Origin: Imbricaverruca yamaguchii
Lineage: Eukaryota > Arthropoda > Thecostraca > Neoverrucidae
Direction: 5' to 3'
Length of the DNA: 64,000 nt
Assembly (NCBI GenBank): GCA_034440575.1
Contig: JAOTOL010001475.1
Span: 1,087,001 to 1,151,000 of the forward strand
The position numbers and the translations under genes are program-made. Below the pieces are notes generated by a model, which saw only the letters and a program-made list of their open reading frames with translations, did no database searches and was not told the origin of the DNA. Positions 25,835 through 37,961 of this stretch are shown piece after piece; positions within the stretch are counted from its first letter, which is position 1, and each line of letters starts with the position of its first letter.

Positions 25835-26205
25835 CGACTGAATCCTACCGACTGAATCCTACCGACTGAATCCCACCGACTGAATCCTACCGACTGAATC
25901 CTACCGACTGAATCCTACCGACTGAATCCTACCGACTGAATCCCACCGACTGAATCCCACCGACTGAATCCCACCTACTGAATCCTACCGACTGAACCCT
26001 ACCGACAACCCTACCGACTGAACCCTACCGACAACCCTACCGACTGAACCATACCGACAACCCTACCGACTGAATTCCACCGACTGAATTCCACCGACTC
26101 AATTTACCGACTCAATTTACCGACTCAATTTACCGACTCAATTTACCGACTCAATTTACCGACTCAATTTACCGACTGACGTATGTCGGCTGAGTTTGCC
26201 GACTG
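25835..26205. repeat. 14-bp and 13-bp nested minisatellites
   Basis: An array of CGACTGAATCCTAC (14 bp) passes through shortened ACCGACAACCCT variants. It then becomes a 13-bp array, ACTCAATTTACCG, and ends with two ACTGACGTATGTCGGCTGA units. All share the ACCGACT core, so this looks like successive waves of amplification from one seed. Confidence 0.93.
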
Positions 26206-26236
26206 ACGTATGTCGGCTGTGTTTGCTGAATTCACG

Positions 26237-26816
26237 GACTGGACTGGACAGGTGTTAACTGGACAGGTGTTCACTGGGTGTTGTCAGTGGGGTGTGCTTC
26301 TCCTGAGCCAGACACTAACTGGACAGGTGTTCACTGGGTGTGGTCAGTGGGGTGTGCTTCTCCTGAGCCAGACACTAACTGGACAGGTGTTCACTGGGTG
26401 TGGTCAGTGGGGTGTGCTTCTCCTGAGCCAGACACTAACTGGACAGGTGTTCACTGGGTGTGGTCAGTGGGGTGTGCTTCTCCTGAGCCAGACACTAACT
26501 GGACAGGTGTTCACTGGGTGTTGTCAGTGGGGTGTGCTTCTCCTGAGCCAGACACTAACTGGACAGGTGTTCACTGGGTGTTGTCAGTGGGGTGTGCTTC
26601 TCCTGAGCCAGACACTAACTGGACAGGTGTTCACTGGGTGTGGTCAGTGGGGTGTGCTTCTCCTGAGCCAGACACTAACTGGACAGGTGTTCACTGGGTG
26701 TTGTCAGTGAGGTGTGCTTCTCCTGAGCCAGACACTAACTGGACAGGTGTTCACTGGGTGTTGGTCAGTGGGGTGTGCTTCTCCTGAGCCAGACACTAAC
26801 TGGACAGGTGTTCACT
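26237..26816. repeat. 60-bp near-identical minisatellite
   Basis: Nine or ten units of 60 bp share TCACTGGGTGTTGTCAGTGG and GAGCCAGACACTAACTGGAC. Units differ at one main site (TTGTCAG or TGGTCAG), so the array is young or recently homogenised. A shorter half-unit (CTGGACAGGTGTTAACTGG) starts it. Confidence 0.97.
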
Positions 26817-27443
26817 GTCGGCCCGGCGTCGAACGTTTCCTGAGAACTTCGTGAACGCCTGCCAGCCACATGCTGGAGGAAATGACCCCCATCCCCTCGG
26901 TCCAACTAGCTGGCACGCAAGCATGAAGGCCGTCTTTGTGTGTTGCTTTGAGCACGTGCGTGATGCCGTGGATGAAAAGAGAGGCTTACGCCCCCCCCCG
27001 GTGATGACCGATGATGTCTTTGTAGTGTGTTTTGTAGTACTTTTCCTGGTTGGCGTTATGGGATCAGGCTCTGACTGATCATGTACGCTGTGATCTGCGC
27101 GTGTTCTCATTATGTGTGGAAAATTCAGTGAGCTTAGCTTGCTGACCCCAGTCGAGTCGCCATATTTGAGATCGACGGCAAGTTGAATGAGCTGCGCCCG
27201 AAAGCCCAAATAACCAACTAACGAATGCTAGCTAGATGCGTGTCTCCAGTGCACCACAGGATTAAGGTGACCGCCACTGACCATTTGCTTGTTCGCTGTC
27301 GATTAGGAAAAATGCGCCGCCCGTCTTGGGACTCGAACCAACCACATCAAGCTTGCCGCCAGCATCACATTGCCATCCACTCTGAATGACACGTCATCTG
27401 CCGCCGCTGCAATTCGCCGCCAGCCGGCTGTAGTGCCTGTGGC
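26817..27443. other. Intron 1, unassigned, with a retroposon-like trace
   Basis: Positions 27185-27222 (GCGCCCGAAAGCCC, then AATAACCAACTAAC) resemble 20968-21003 (GCGCCCTAAAGCCC, then AATAACTAACTAAC). On the - strand, 27325-27345 reads GGTTGGTTCGAGTCCC, a B-box-like match. This may be an old SINE, but no borders were found. Confidence 0.45.
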
Positions 27444-27660
27444 CAGTCTACAACAGTGAAGTAGTGCCTCCATGGCGAGTCTACAGCAGTGAAGTAGTGC
27501 CTCCATCGCGAGTCTACAGCAGTGAAGTAGTGCCTCCATGGCGAGACTACAACAGTGAAGCACTGCCTCCGTGGCGAGTCTGTAGCAGGAAGTAGTGCCT
27601 CCGTGGCGAGTCTACAGCAGTAAAGTAGTGCCTCCGTGGCGAGTCTGTAACAGTGAAGCG
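27444..27660. repeat. 33-bp minisatellite
   Basis: Six or seven units share CAGTGAAGTAGTGCCTCC and GGCGAGTCTACAG, 33 bp apart (for example 27454 and 27487). Confidence 0.94.
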
Positions 27661-27751
27661 GTGACCTTTCGGCTGCGACTGCACTGTGGTGTAGCTGAGC
27701 ATCCAGCCGGCTGTGGCGCCTCCGTGGCTCGTCACAGAAAGGGTGCCGCAT

Positions 27752-28410
27752 ACCGGCCGGGTCTGGCGGGCCGGCACACCATCGCTCTCCACCACCGGAC
27801 ACACTCACGACAGACCGGCCGGGTCTGGCGGGCCGGCACACCATCGCTCTCCACCACCGGACACACTCACGACAGACCGGCCGGGTCTGGCGGCCCGGCA
27901 CACCATCGCTCTCCACCACCGGACACACTCACGACAGACCGGCCGGGTCTGGCGGGCCGGCACACCATCGCTCTCCACCACCGGACACACTCACGTCAGA
28001 CCGGCCGGGTCTGGCGGGCCGGCACACCATCGCTCTCCACCACCGGACACACTCACGTCAGACCGGCCGGGTCTGGCGGGCCGGCACACCATCGCTCTCC
28101 ACCACCGGACACACTCACGTCAGACCACAGACCGGCTGGGTCTGGCGGGTCGGCACACCATCGCTCTCCACCACCGGACACGCGCTCATCATGTCAGACC
28201 ACAGACCGGCCGGGTCTGACGGCCCGGCACACCATCGCTCTCCACCACCGGACACACTTCAGACCGGCCGGGCCTGGCGGGCCGGCACACCATCGCTCTC
28301 CACCACCGGACACACACACGTCAGACCGGCCGGGTCTGGCGGGCCGGCACACCATCGCTCTCCACCACCGGACACGCGCTCAGCAGGTCAGACCGCAGAC
28401 CGGCCGGGTC
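27752..28410. repeat. 62-bp minisatellite
   Basis: Ten or eleven units share ACCGGCCGGGTCTGGCGGGC and CACACCATCGCTCTCCACCA. The first units are exactly 62 bp apart (27752, 27814, 27876). Later units gain CAGACCA insertions and GCGCTCATCATGT changes. Confidence 0.96.
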
Positions 28411-28751
28411 ACCCATCGGGTATGCATTAACGTGTCGAGAGCAATCCACGGCGGCAGCCGTCTGAATGCCCTGGACGGCCAGTCGTTAATTTGGCTGCGT
28501 TGCATCGACGCCGAGAATCGTGCAGTATTCAGAGCTAATCTGCACCGGCCTCCCAGATCTCCGATGGGGCGAGCTCAGAGCACGAACAGGCCGACCAAGC
28601 TCTCTGGCAATGGCGCCGCGTCAGGCGGCCAGCGGACGGTGACAAATCCACACGCCGAATATAGCCAACAAGATGCTATTTCTGTAGTTATTTGTGTATT
28701 CATTGCACCCGACCAGGCCGCTCCACACAGTGAGGGTTATTCTCCGACCAT
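28411..28751. other. Intron 1, unassigned
   Basis: Single-copy-looking sequence between two arrays. The long open frame running through it from 27595 is caused by the upstream array and has no family resemblance in this unique part. Confidence 0.5.
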
Positions 28752-29283
28752 TGTCATAAGACGACCATCGCCGTTATAGACAACCATCGCCATTGGACGA
28801 CCATCGCCATTGCAAACGACCATCGCAATTAAAATCATCATCGTTATAATAGACAACCATCGTCATTAAACGACCATCGCCGTTATAGACAACCATCGCC
28901 ATTGGACGCCATCGCCATTGCAAACGACCATCGCCATTATAGGCGATCATCATCATTATAATAGACAACCATCGTCATTAGGCGACCATCGCCATTATAG
29001 ACGATCATCGCCATTATAGACGACCATCGTCATTATAGACGACCATCGTCATTATAGACGACCATCGCCATTATAGACGACCATCGTCATTATAGACGAC
29101 CATCGTCATTATAGACGACCATCGCCATTATAGACGATCATCGCCATTATAGACGACCATCACCATTACAGACGACCATCGCCATTGCAGACGACCATCG
29201 CCATTATAGACGACCATCGCCATTATAGACGACCATCGCCATTACAGACGACCATCGCCATTATAGACGACCATCGCCATTAC
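28752..29283. repeat. 19-bp minisatellite
   Basis: About 27 units of GACCATCGCCATTATAGAC type. The right half is regular; the left half is degenerate. Confidence 0.95.
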
Positions 29284-29349
29284 GGTGTGCATGTCAAAGC
29301 ATGCACAGCACGCGCACCTGTGCTCTTATTGACACAGCCACCGACAAGC

Positions 29350-29362
29350 ACACGCGCACACA

Positions 29363-29459
<97 letters not shown>

Positions 29460-29480
29460 ACACACACACCATACATACAT
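29350..29480. repeat. (CA)n microsatellite
   Basis: About 50 CA dinucleotides, with small interruptions at both ends. Confidence 0.98.
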
Positions 29481-29794
29481 ACGTAAATACACGGCACGCA
29501 TGGCTCCGCTGGACTGCGGTGCGGCCCGTGAGTATCGTCACCCTGCGCCACACGTCATCAGCGGTGACACCGCCAGGCCGACCCGTCCACAGATCCTTCT
29601 AATGCACGACGAGCGTGACTGGCTCGGCCCGTAGCGCGTCCGCGAATCACCGTGTGACCGATCACACCTGCCTGGTTACAGCCGCTCGGCTCGTGGCTGT
29701 CGGCTTAGAAGCCGGGCTTGCCGATGCAAACCACAATTAGCTGGGTCACGCCAATTCGCGCTGCTGGAGCTGTTTCCCTTGGAGCGCTTGACTG

Positions 29795-30560
29795 CACCAC
29801 CCCACGATGCACGGCTACACCACCCCAAGGTGTGCCGGCCACACCACCTCAGGCCGTACGGTCCCACCACCTCAGGCCGTACGGTCCCACCACCTCAGGC
29901 CGTACGGCCCACCACCTCAGGCCCGGGCTCACACCACCTCAGGCTGTGCCGGCCACACCACCTCAGGCTGTCCCGGCCACACCACCTCAGCCTCAGGCGG
30001 CACAGCCTCACCACCTCAGGCTGTCGGCCACACCACATCTTCCGGCCACACCACCTCAGGCTGTCCCGGCCACACCACCTCAGGCTGTGCCGGCCACACC
30101 ACCTCAGGCTGTCCCGGCCACACCACCTCAGGCTGTCCCGGCCACACCACCTCAGGCTATGCTGGCCACACCACCTCAGGCTACCTTAGCCTGCCAGCCA
30201 CACCACCTCAGGCTCAGGCTCACGGCCACACCACCTCAGGCTGTGCCGGCCACACCACCTCAGGCTGTCCCGGCCACACCACCTCAGGCTGTCCCGGCCA
30301 CACCACCTCAGGCTATGCTGGCCACACCACCTCAGGCTGTCCCGGCCACACCACCTCAGGCTATGCCGGCCACACCACCTCAGGCTGTCCCGGCCACACC
30401 ACCTCAGCCTGCACAGCCACACCACCTCAGGCTACACAGCCACACCTCAGGCTGTGCCGGCCACACCACCTCAGGCTATGCCGGCCATACCACCTCAGGC
30501 TGTCCCGACCACACCACCTTAGTCTGTGCCGGCCACACCATCCCACGCTGCACAGCCACA
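29795..30560. repeat. 24-bp minisatellite
   Basis: About 30 units of CCGGCCACACCACCTCAGGC plus TGTC/TGTG/TATG. The 24-bp period keeps a Pro/Thr/Gln-rich frame open across the array. I see no start context, splice logic or family that would make it a real gene. Confidence 0.96.
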
Positions 30561-30689
30561 CATGCATCACCTGCCACAGCGCCGACGTTATGGGCAGCTG
30601 CTGGCGATGCATCCGGCCAGGTAAGGTCGTGATGGGAGCCGTGGCAGCTTTGGTCCGCGACCCGGAGCCGCAATACTACTGGGTCACGA

Positions 30690-31088
30690 GCTGGCCGTGA
30701 CGGCGTGCTGTCATGCCACTGGGTGACGGTCTGACCGTGACAGCGTGTGACCGTGACGGCGTGTGGCGTGATGGTGGCGTGTGGCGTGATGGTGGTGTGT
30801 GCCGTGACGGCGTGCTGTCATGCCACTGGGTGATGGTCTGACCGTGACGGCGTGTGGCGTGACGGCGTGAGGCGTGACGGCGTGCTGTCATGCCATTTGG
30901 TGACGGTCTGACCGTGACGGCGTGTGTTGACGGCGTATGGTTGTGACGGCGTGTGGCGTGACGGCGTGCTGTCATGCCACTGGGTGACGGTCTGACCGTG
31001 ACGGCGTGTGGCCGTGACGGCGTGCTGTCATGCCATTGGGTGACGGTCTGGCCGTGACGGCGTGTGGCGTGACGGTGTGTGGTCGTGA
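30690..31088. repeat. Complex GTGACGGCGTG array
   Basis: Higher-order units combine GTGACGGCGTGTGGC with CTGTCATGCCACTGGGTGAC and GGTCTGACC. About six long units with internal length changes. Confidence 0.92.
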
Positions 31089-31320
31089 CGTCGCTGGCTG
31101 GATGCTGGACGTTGCGAGTGTCTCCGGAGAACTTTCATTCACCAGTCCTGTGGGCAGTTCGTTGATTTAGTGCTCCGTCATCACCAGAAGCTGAACGAAG
31201 CTAGGATTGCTATGAGCGAGTGTGAGGGAGGGGCTCTCGACTGGAGGGGCCACATTTGCTCGGAGAGACGTCACGGAACCCCACAAGACCCTGGATGGGT
31301 GCAGACAAATACTCGCTTAG

Positions 31321-32647
31321 CACGCGCCCTGGAGGGGGGCGAAATCCGCCCACCCCTCCGGTTTTTCGTAGATAACTCCAGATTTTACCGGAAGATATAC
31401 GCAATTGTTTATGTACCTGCTAATAAATGACCGGCGTTGTTTAAAGTAAGAAAAATGAAAATCGACCGAAAATTTTTCGAGTTAGGGATCGTTAGGTAAA
31501 GTAAAAAAAAATTATCAGCGTCAGACCACAAATATCGGCGCTGATGCGCCTCCCGTATATTAGCAAAAAGGAAGTGTTCTTGGCAAAACTAGCGACTTGT
31601 TTGATGTTCATTGTCATGCTACATTGTTTCAAAGTCATGTTAAGTCACCGAGGTCAAGTCAGGTCAAGTTCACGACAGGTTAACAAACGCCCTGGAGGGG
31701 GCATGGCGAAATCCGTCAACCCCTCCGATTTTTTGTACATAACTCCATATTGTACCGGCCGATATATGCCACATATTTTGCGTACCTGCTTAAAAATGGC
31801 CGGCGCATTGTTTAAAGTAAGAAACAATTAAAATCGGTCGAAAAGTTTTCAAGTTAGGGGCCGTCAAAGTAAAAACAATTCGCAGCGCCACACCACAAAA
31901 ATCGGCGCTGATGCGCTTCCCGTATATTGGCAAAAGGGAAGTGTTCTTGACAACACTAGCGACTTGTTTGATGCATATTGTTATGCTATATAGTTTAAAA
32001 GTAATGTTAGGTCGCCGAGGTCAAGTCAGGTCAAGTTCATGACAGGCTAATGGAACCAAACTTGGTCAACTGGAATGTGTCATAAATGCAAATGACTGTC
32101 ATGCGATTGATGTCACTCTACATGTTACTCCCTATACATCCCGAAATCTACTGTTTATAATTATGTGCCTAAGCATTTCCATACTTTATTCATGTATCTC
32201 ACTCCTTTCTTTGCGGAACCGATTGTGCCAAGCCACCCAACGGAGCAGTCGGGTTGGGAGCCCGGTTCCGGTAACTGGAGCAGGTAATGACCTAATAAAG
32301 TGCCCCTATATAGGTGGCCTGAGGTCAAATGGTGGATCTGACATCTGTATTGCATCATTAGTAATGTCCGAAACATCATTAATGCTAATTTTGGAGCATT
32401 TAACCACAATCACAGCGATCCATAACAATTACAAGCCACGCAAAACCGGAAAATTGTGTTATTTTGACCTCATTTGACCTTGATGATATTGATCTAAGGT
32501 CATGAACTTTGCACACAATGGAGTTCACTATCGTGCCCATCCACCCTGCAATTTCGTTGCTCTAGCCTTCATAGGAGCTGAGATCTTAGGGGGCGGAATC
32601 TGCCCCCCTCCAGTGTGCGTTGTTTCTAGAGGCCCTCCAGGGCGCGT
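31321..32647. mobile_element. Candidate non-autonomous DNA transposon with 16-bp TIRs
   Basis: CACGCGCCCTGGAGGG at 31321-31336 is perfectly repeated in inverse at 32632-32647. Both ends are flanked by TTAG (31317-31320 and 32648-32651), a likely 4-bp target-site duplication. The left part holds a tandem duplication of about 363 bp (31325-31687 and 31688 to about 32050) that begins with the inner part of the terminal repeat. A further inverted near copy lies inside the right end at about 32591-32620. No transposase is present. The superfamily is unknown. Confidence 0.72.
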
Positions 32648-33019
32648 GTTAGCGTGTGGATGGAGGATTCACTGAAGTGCACTGCATGGGTACCTTTTCG
32701 TATTAATAGGTCTCCTTTTCCTCTCAGGTGACACATTTTCCTACGAGAGGGGCACATTGGGCTGAGGAATCCTGCGAGTTCACGAGGGATGGGGTGGCAT
32801 TACTTTTCTAGACGGGTACCTTTTCCCAGTCAGAGGGTTGCCACCTTCCCATCGGGGACGAGGAGGCACGCATACCCCAGGGCCATCCCCTGTGTATCCG
32901 CCCCTGGTGTTTGTGCCGGCTGCTGTAAGACGTTTTCTTACGGCTGAACTCATTGCGTCTCTGTAAGCTCGGGCTGTCTGCGAAGTTCTTGTTTTACAAT
33001 GGGCTGCTGTCGCGGGGTC
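32648..33019. other. Intron 1, unassigned
   Basis: Mixed sequence with a short diverged duplication around 32690-32830 (GGTACCTTTTC twice). No gene was seen. Confidence 0.5.
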
Positions 33020-33415
33020 CGCTGCCGGTATTGACAGTGGAAGATCCGCTGCCGGTATTGACAGTGGAAGACCCGCTGCCGGTATTGACAGTGGAAGATC
33101 CACTGCCGGTATTGACAGTGGAAGATCCGCTGCCGGTATTGACAGTGGAAGACCCACTGCCGGTATTGACAGTGGAAGATCCACTACCGGTATTGACAGT
33201 GGAAGATCCGCTGCCGGTATTGACAGTGGAAGATCCGCTGCCGATATTGACAGTGGAAGATCCGCTGCCGGTATTGACAGTGGAAGATCCGCTGCCGGTA
33301 TTGACAGTGGAAGATCCGCTGCCGATGTCGGCAGTGGAAGATCCGCTGCCGATTTCTGCAGTGAAAGATCCGCTGACGGTATTGAGAGTGGAAGATCCAA
33401 TGCCGATATTGGCAG
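33020..33415. repeat. 27-bp minisatellite
   Basis: About 14 units of GCTGCCGGTATTGACAGTGG plus AAGATCC. The period is a multiple of three, so a nine-residue LPVLTVEDP repeat stays open on + and an SGSSTVNTG repeat on -. Neither looks like a known protein. Confidence 0.96.
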
Positions 33416-35506
33416 TAGAAGTTGGCGTAGAAGTCTGCCCATCATTGGATTGCACCACGTCAGAAGTCCCGCCCCACAACCCGTTTTGTTATTGCCCCCA
33501 CACTCCGTGTTTTTTTTCTATGCAGTTACTTCACCGCGATGAATAAATATTTCAAGTGTGTTGCTGAGTCCTTGTGGGTTGGTCGTGTCATATATGCATC
33601 TCCGATTCAATTGATTTGTGGCCGTGTTTATGTTGGCTTAAGAAAATAGTGCTAGGTGAATGCCGGAGAACGCTGCTACAAAGCAGGAAATTATTAAACT
33701 TGCAATCAGTTGGCTATAAAGCTGTTAGAATTTTCGAGCATAAAAGCGTAATTGACTTGCTTGACAAGCAGTTCGAACTCAAAGTAGTGGTGAACATAGA
33801 GTAGGCACTTGTGCACTTGGGCTACGCTTACTGATTTTTGGCGGGTTTGAACGTACGGAAAATGTAAAGCGAAATTCGCCTGCATTCCCTTCTCACTGTT
33901 TGAATCATGTCTGTCGCCGAATGAATCTGAAGCTCTAGTTTTTAGCAAATTCCTTCCAGCCGCTGATGTATTGAACCTGCCATGGAAGCCAATATATGGA
34001 AAATTTGGACATGAATTACGAGCTGCTTGTCTGTGATATTCCTCTGCTCCGAGAACCTCGATCTATTTTGCTCACGTCAATATGACTGATGGGCATGGTG
34101 GCATTCCCAGTTGATGGACACAGTTGTAAGTTGTCGGTGGGCAATCTCCCAATGTTTTCCAACTTTCTTGATCACTTTAATGGAAGGTGTGTGATCAAGA
34201 TCAAGAACCGTTATGCCAGCATAAAGGTCGTTGAGTTTTAATGGCTCCCATGGCAACGCTTCTTGTTTAATGTGAGTCAGCGGCCGTTAAGCTATGCACG
34301 CTGGAAACTGCTCGACATATGTGATGTGGACGGTTCGTAGACCTGCATCAGATAGTCATGGAGATAACCAATCCTTCTACTTTGTCATTCGTTCTCCTTA
34401 TTGGTGTTGTCATCCGCTGCCAAACGTCACGGCCGCGTTCGTGAAACGTGCAACGTGCAAAGTTCGTGAAAACAATCATCGAAGCTGATTGTGCTCCTGA
34501 CAGTACTGCATGCTATCTCCTCGTGCAAAATATAGTTAAAAAACAGTAATACAAAATACGGTTTTCTCGATCAATTTGTGGGTGTCGTTTTGAAGAAGTG
34601 TTGCTAAGCGACGCTTCTGTGATATGCGTTTTCATCGGACACCATGCATTCCCCAAGAAGAACACTGAGCCAAAAAGTCCTGAAAGAACAGACATACCAT
34701 ATAACTGTGTTTGTCGTTCAGGAGAACGTAGTGTGCTTTGTTGTATCACACCACTGTAACAGACAAGTTTTTATGAGAGTACTGATATGTCGCGGTAAAA
34801 ATAGGCTCAGTAATATAAATCAGATGTGTAAGACAATTTTTCCACAAGCGACCACAAGTGTAATGATAAACCTGAAGCGCATTCAGCATCTATCCGGGCA
34901 GCATCCCGTTCTGTTAGTGTTGTCCATGAACATAGTAATTTAATGGGCCTAATGAAATCGTAAGACGTATTTTTGCTGTCGTCTGCAGGTTGTGGATATG
35001 ACGTCATGTAATGTTGGCTAATATGAGTAATTTGATGCTAGTCTTCAGGCTCGTTCCTTTTCCAAAGGAACGTAACAGCTAAAGGCATCGATCCAGTCGA
35101 GATAGTTTCTCGGAAATAAACTAATCTTGAGGTGTACTCCAGCAGTTCCGAAATTGTAATGCTTGTGTTGTTATCGTCGGAAGTAAATATCAAATTACAA
35201 CACGATAGTTTAGCCCTTCAGTACTTTGCGACTACTAACATAGCTTTATTGACGTCAATGGGCGTGGCTATGTTAGCGCCTCTTGACGTCAGCACGGCAC
35301 ACAATTAATGTACCGCTTCGGATAGCAATTATTCGGAGTGCGTGCTACCCTTAAGTTTGCGTGCACAAAATGAACAGCTTGTATTCAGTAATAATTGCAG
35401 CGGTTCCCTTTTAATATGGCGCGATGCACGATGCCGCGCATGCATGCGCGATGCTGGCACCCATGCGTCACTTTAACCCGCGCCGTCTTTCCGGTCAAAT
35501 CCTCAC
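33416..35506. other. Intron 1, unassigned
   Basis: Single-copy-looking, AT-leaning DNA. A CRE-like TTGACGTCA occurs at about 35249 and 35282. No gene was recognised. Confidence 0.5.
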
Positions 35507-36320
35507 ACCCCGTCTCGGGGGGGGGGGGCGGTTGAAGACCCCATCTAAAATCCAAACTAAGCATCACACGAAAACGAAAGAGGTGTCATCGGAAAGCGCT
35601 CGACGAGTAGGGTCTGGGTCCACCCCCACGAAAAATTGTCCCCAAAAGTGACGTTACCAGGGGGCTAGATTATCACGACTATTCACGGCTTACATTATGT
35701 TTTTTACTTTGGGGAGTTAATTTTGGGGATATATTTAAACAAAAATTATTTGGAATGAGAAAAGAACAGCGAAATCGACCGGATTTATAATTTTTGTTGG
35801 CCCCCAAAAGTGAAAATTTCACTTTTTTGAAAGTTCAAAATTTTAGTTTTCAAGTTTTCTTTAATTTTCCTTTTCCAATGGGTAGAGTAGACCGAGAAAC
35901 GTTGTTGGAAGTCGACTTGCCCTAATAAAAAATGCTTACTTTAGCCAGAATCCTGTAATGGAACTGCAATTTGGCAAATACGCAAAATTTATATGTAGTC
36001 AAAAACGAAAGAAAATGAAAAATTTCACTCGTACGTTTTGTTGCATCCGTATAGATAACAAACGCTGAAAGTTTCATTAAAATATCTGTATCCGTTAAAG
36101 CGTGACGACTGGTTGAACTTTTTTGGAGGTGACCTCACTTGACCTTGACTAACTCGTTGACCCTAGATGACCTGACCTAAAAATGTTTAATCAGCATGTC
36201 AAATTGATGTGGGAAAAGGTATGCCAAATTTTGGCGCGTTGCCGCGAGCCGTTCGTCCGCTGTCCGCGAAAAAATCTGAGGGGGGCGGTTGAAGACCCCC
36301 CCACCCCGAGACGGGACGGG
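35507..36320. mobile_element. Possible non-autonomous DNA element with inverted G-rich ends
   Basis: CCCCGTCTCGGGG followed by a G run and CGGTTGAAGACCCC begins near 35507. At 36278-36318 the sequence GGGCGGTTGAAGACCCCCCC leads to ACCCCGAGACGGG. The outer GTCTCGGGG is inverted relative to CCCCGAGAC, while GCGGTTGAAGACCCC is in direct orientation. The interior is AT-rich without coding capacity. No target-site duplication was identified, so this is tentative. Confidence 0.4.
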
Positions 36321-37961
36321 TTCATGAAGTACCAGCTGGCACTGACAGATCTAAGATTAACCATAACCATGTACTGTGCGCCACGAAATAGTGGGCACTA
36401 GCTATCCTTGCTGAAATTTACCATGCACGCAGGCCAGGTATGGTTTCACAGCCAGCTCGATGACGTGGATGGATGTGTAGGTTCTGAATTTCGTATGTAG
36501 GTGGCGCTTAATTTGCATCACTGGGATTCTTCGCTCCATAACATGTCTTTTTGAAGGAAATGCACCTAATTCGCCTCTTGATCTTTGAAGAATGTTTCAG
36601 TCCCCGAACAAAATACAGCACAAGAAAAATGGCAATACAACAATACAGTATGCTAATTGTCGCTTTGGAAGTATGTTTCACCAGCGTTTCCCCATTCCAG
36701 TTAGACCATAGTTGACCTGTACCGTCTCGAGGGGTGGGCTGCGCTCCATAATATTTTCCCGCCATTTAAATCTTTGTATACGTTTACTTTTATGATTTTG
36801 CGTCCAACGTGAAAATTGTAACATGAGGTCTTGCAAGGTCAATGACCTAACTCAGATCAAAGAGGACCACTTTCAAAAATATCTGAGGACTCATAGCTCA
36901 CACACATGAAGAGATATTGATGCCACGTGAGTGCAATTAGGCACTGCCTCCAAAACGCATACCTGGAATTTTGTTTCAGCTCAGGTCAGTGACCTGAGGC
37001 TAAGCCATGTGTGGCCAATTTTGTGCCAACTTCCTATTTTTGTAAGACGCATTTACTTCCAACATAATTTTACCTTGGTATTCACACAGAAGCATCAGAA
37101 GATCCCTGCCAAGTTTACTTGACCTCAGATAAGTGGCCTTGCGTGAAGTTCCGATAAAGTACTCAGTATGAGCCAAGCCTACTTAGGTACTGCTTGCTGG
37201 CTTTATGTTTTTTTTTGTGTTTTCATGGCCTAAATAGTGAGAAAGTTGCAATGCAAGACTCAAACTACCCTAATGTGAAGATATAAAATGTTTTGTTTCA
37301 CGAATTTGTCTTTTTCTTTAAAAAAAATTAAATTCGTTCAGAACTGAGTGTGAAAATCTTACCTGGAAGACAAAGAGCATCGGGGCTTCGGTTACGATAA
37401 AGCCTCGTGACAAACAAAAACACAGACGCTCATCTTCCGTTCAGTGAGAAGAGACAAGTTCATATGGTACTCAACTGTTTTGCCTTGGGTGAACCCGCGA
37501 CTCTCCAGGGCAGGCCAAAGGTGAAAATCTCCAGTTGAATTGAATAAGACTTCAAAGACGCTGTGCACGAACATGTTTGATAAAAGCCTCTAATTTGGCA
37601 CCAGAATGTAGCTGCGGCTGGCACTGCCAAGATATGCCGGGTGCTGCTCAGATCTGTGTTGTCAATGCAGTTACCCAGATGCTGTCCAACATTGGAATGT
37701 CATGATGCTGTCTTGAATTAGCTCAAGCTGACCTGCAAAGCGTGGCATACTAAATGTGATCCCATAACAGCTTTCTGAAAACGTCTAATATTTCATTCAA
37801 CCACCTAGTTTCCGCTTTGATTCCATACCGTTAGTTAATGCGTCACCAAGCCAGGAAACCAGGAAGGCTGTTCCATATTGTACTATATATGATGACCTTG
37901 AATATCGAATTATAGGGTAGCCATTGATGGGCATGGTATACGGTCCCATGTCGTGGTATAT
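36321..37961. other. Intron 1, unassigned, with AGGTCA hexamers
   Basis: AT-leaning DNA with repeated TGACCT/AGGTCA half-sites (about 36830-36860, 36980-37000 and 37115-37125). No gene was recognised. Confidence 0.5.

Noticed and set aside
25835..26100. Internal telomere-like repeat
   Set aside because: The 14-bp CGACTGAATCCTAC unit is not a known telomere motif and grades into other local units.
27595..28779. 394-codon open frame
   Set aside because: Two thirds is the 62-bp array; the unique end matches no family that I recognise.
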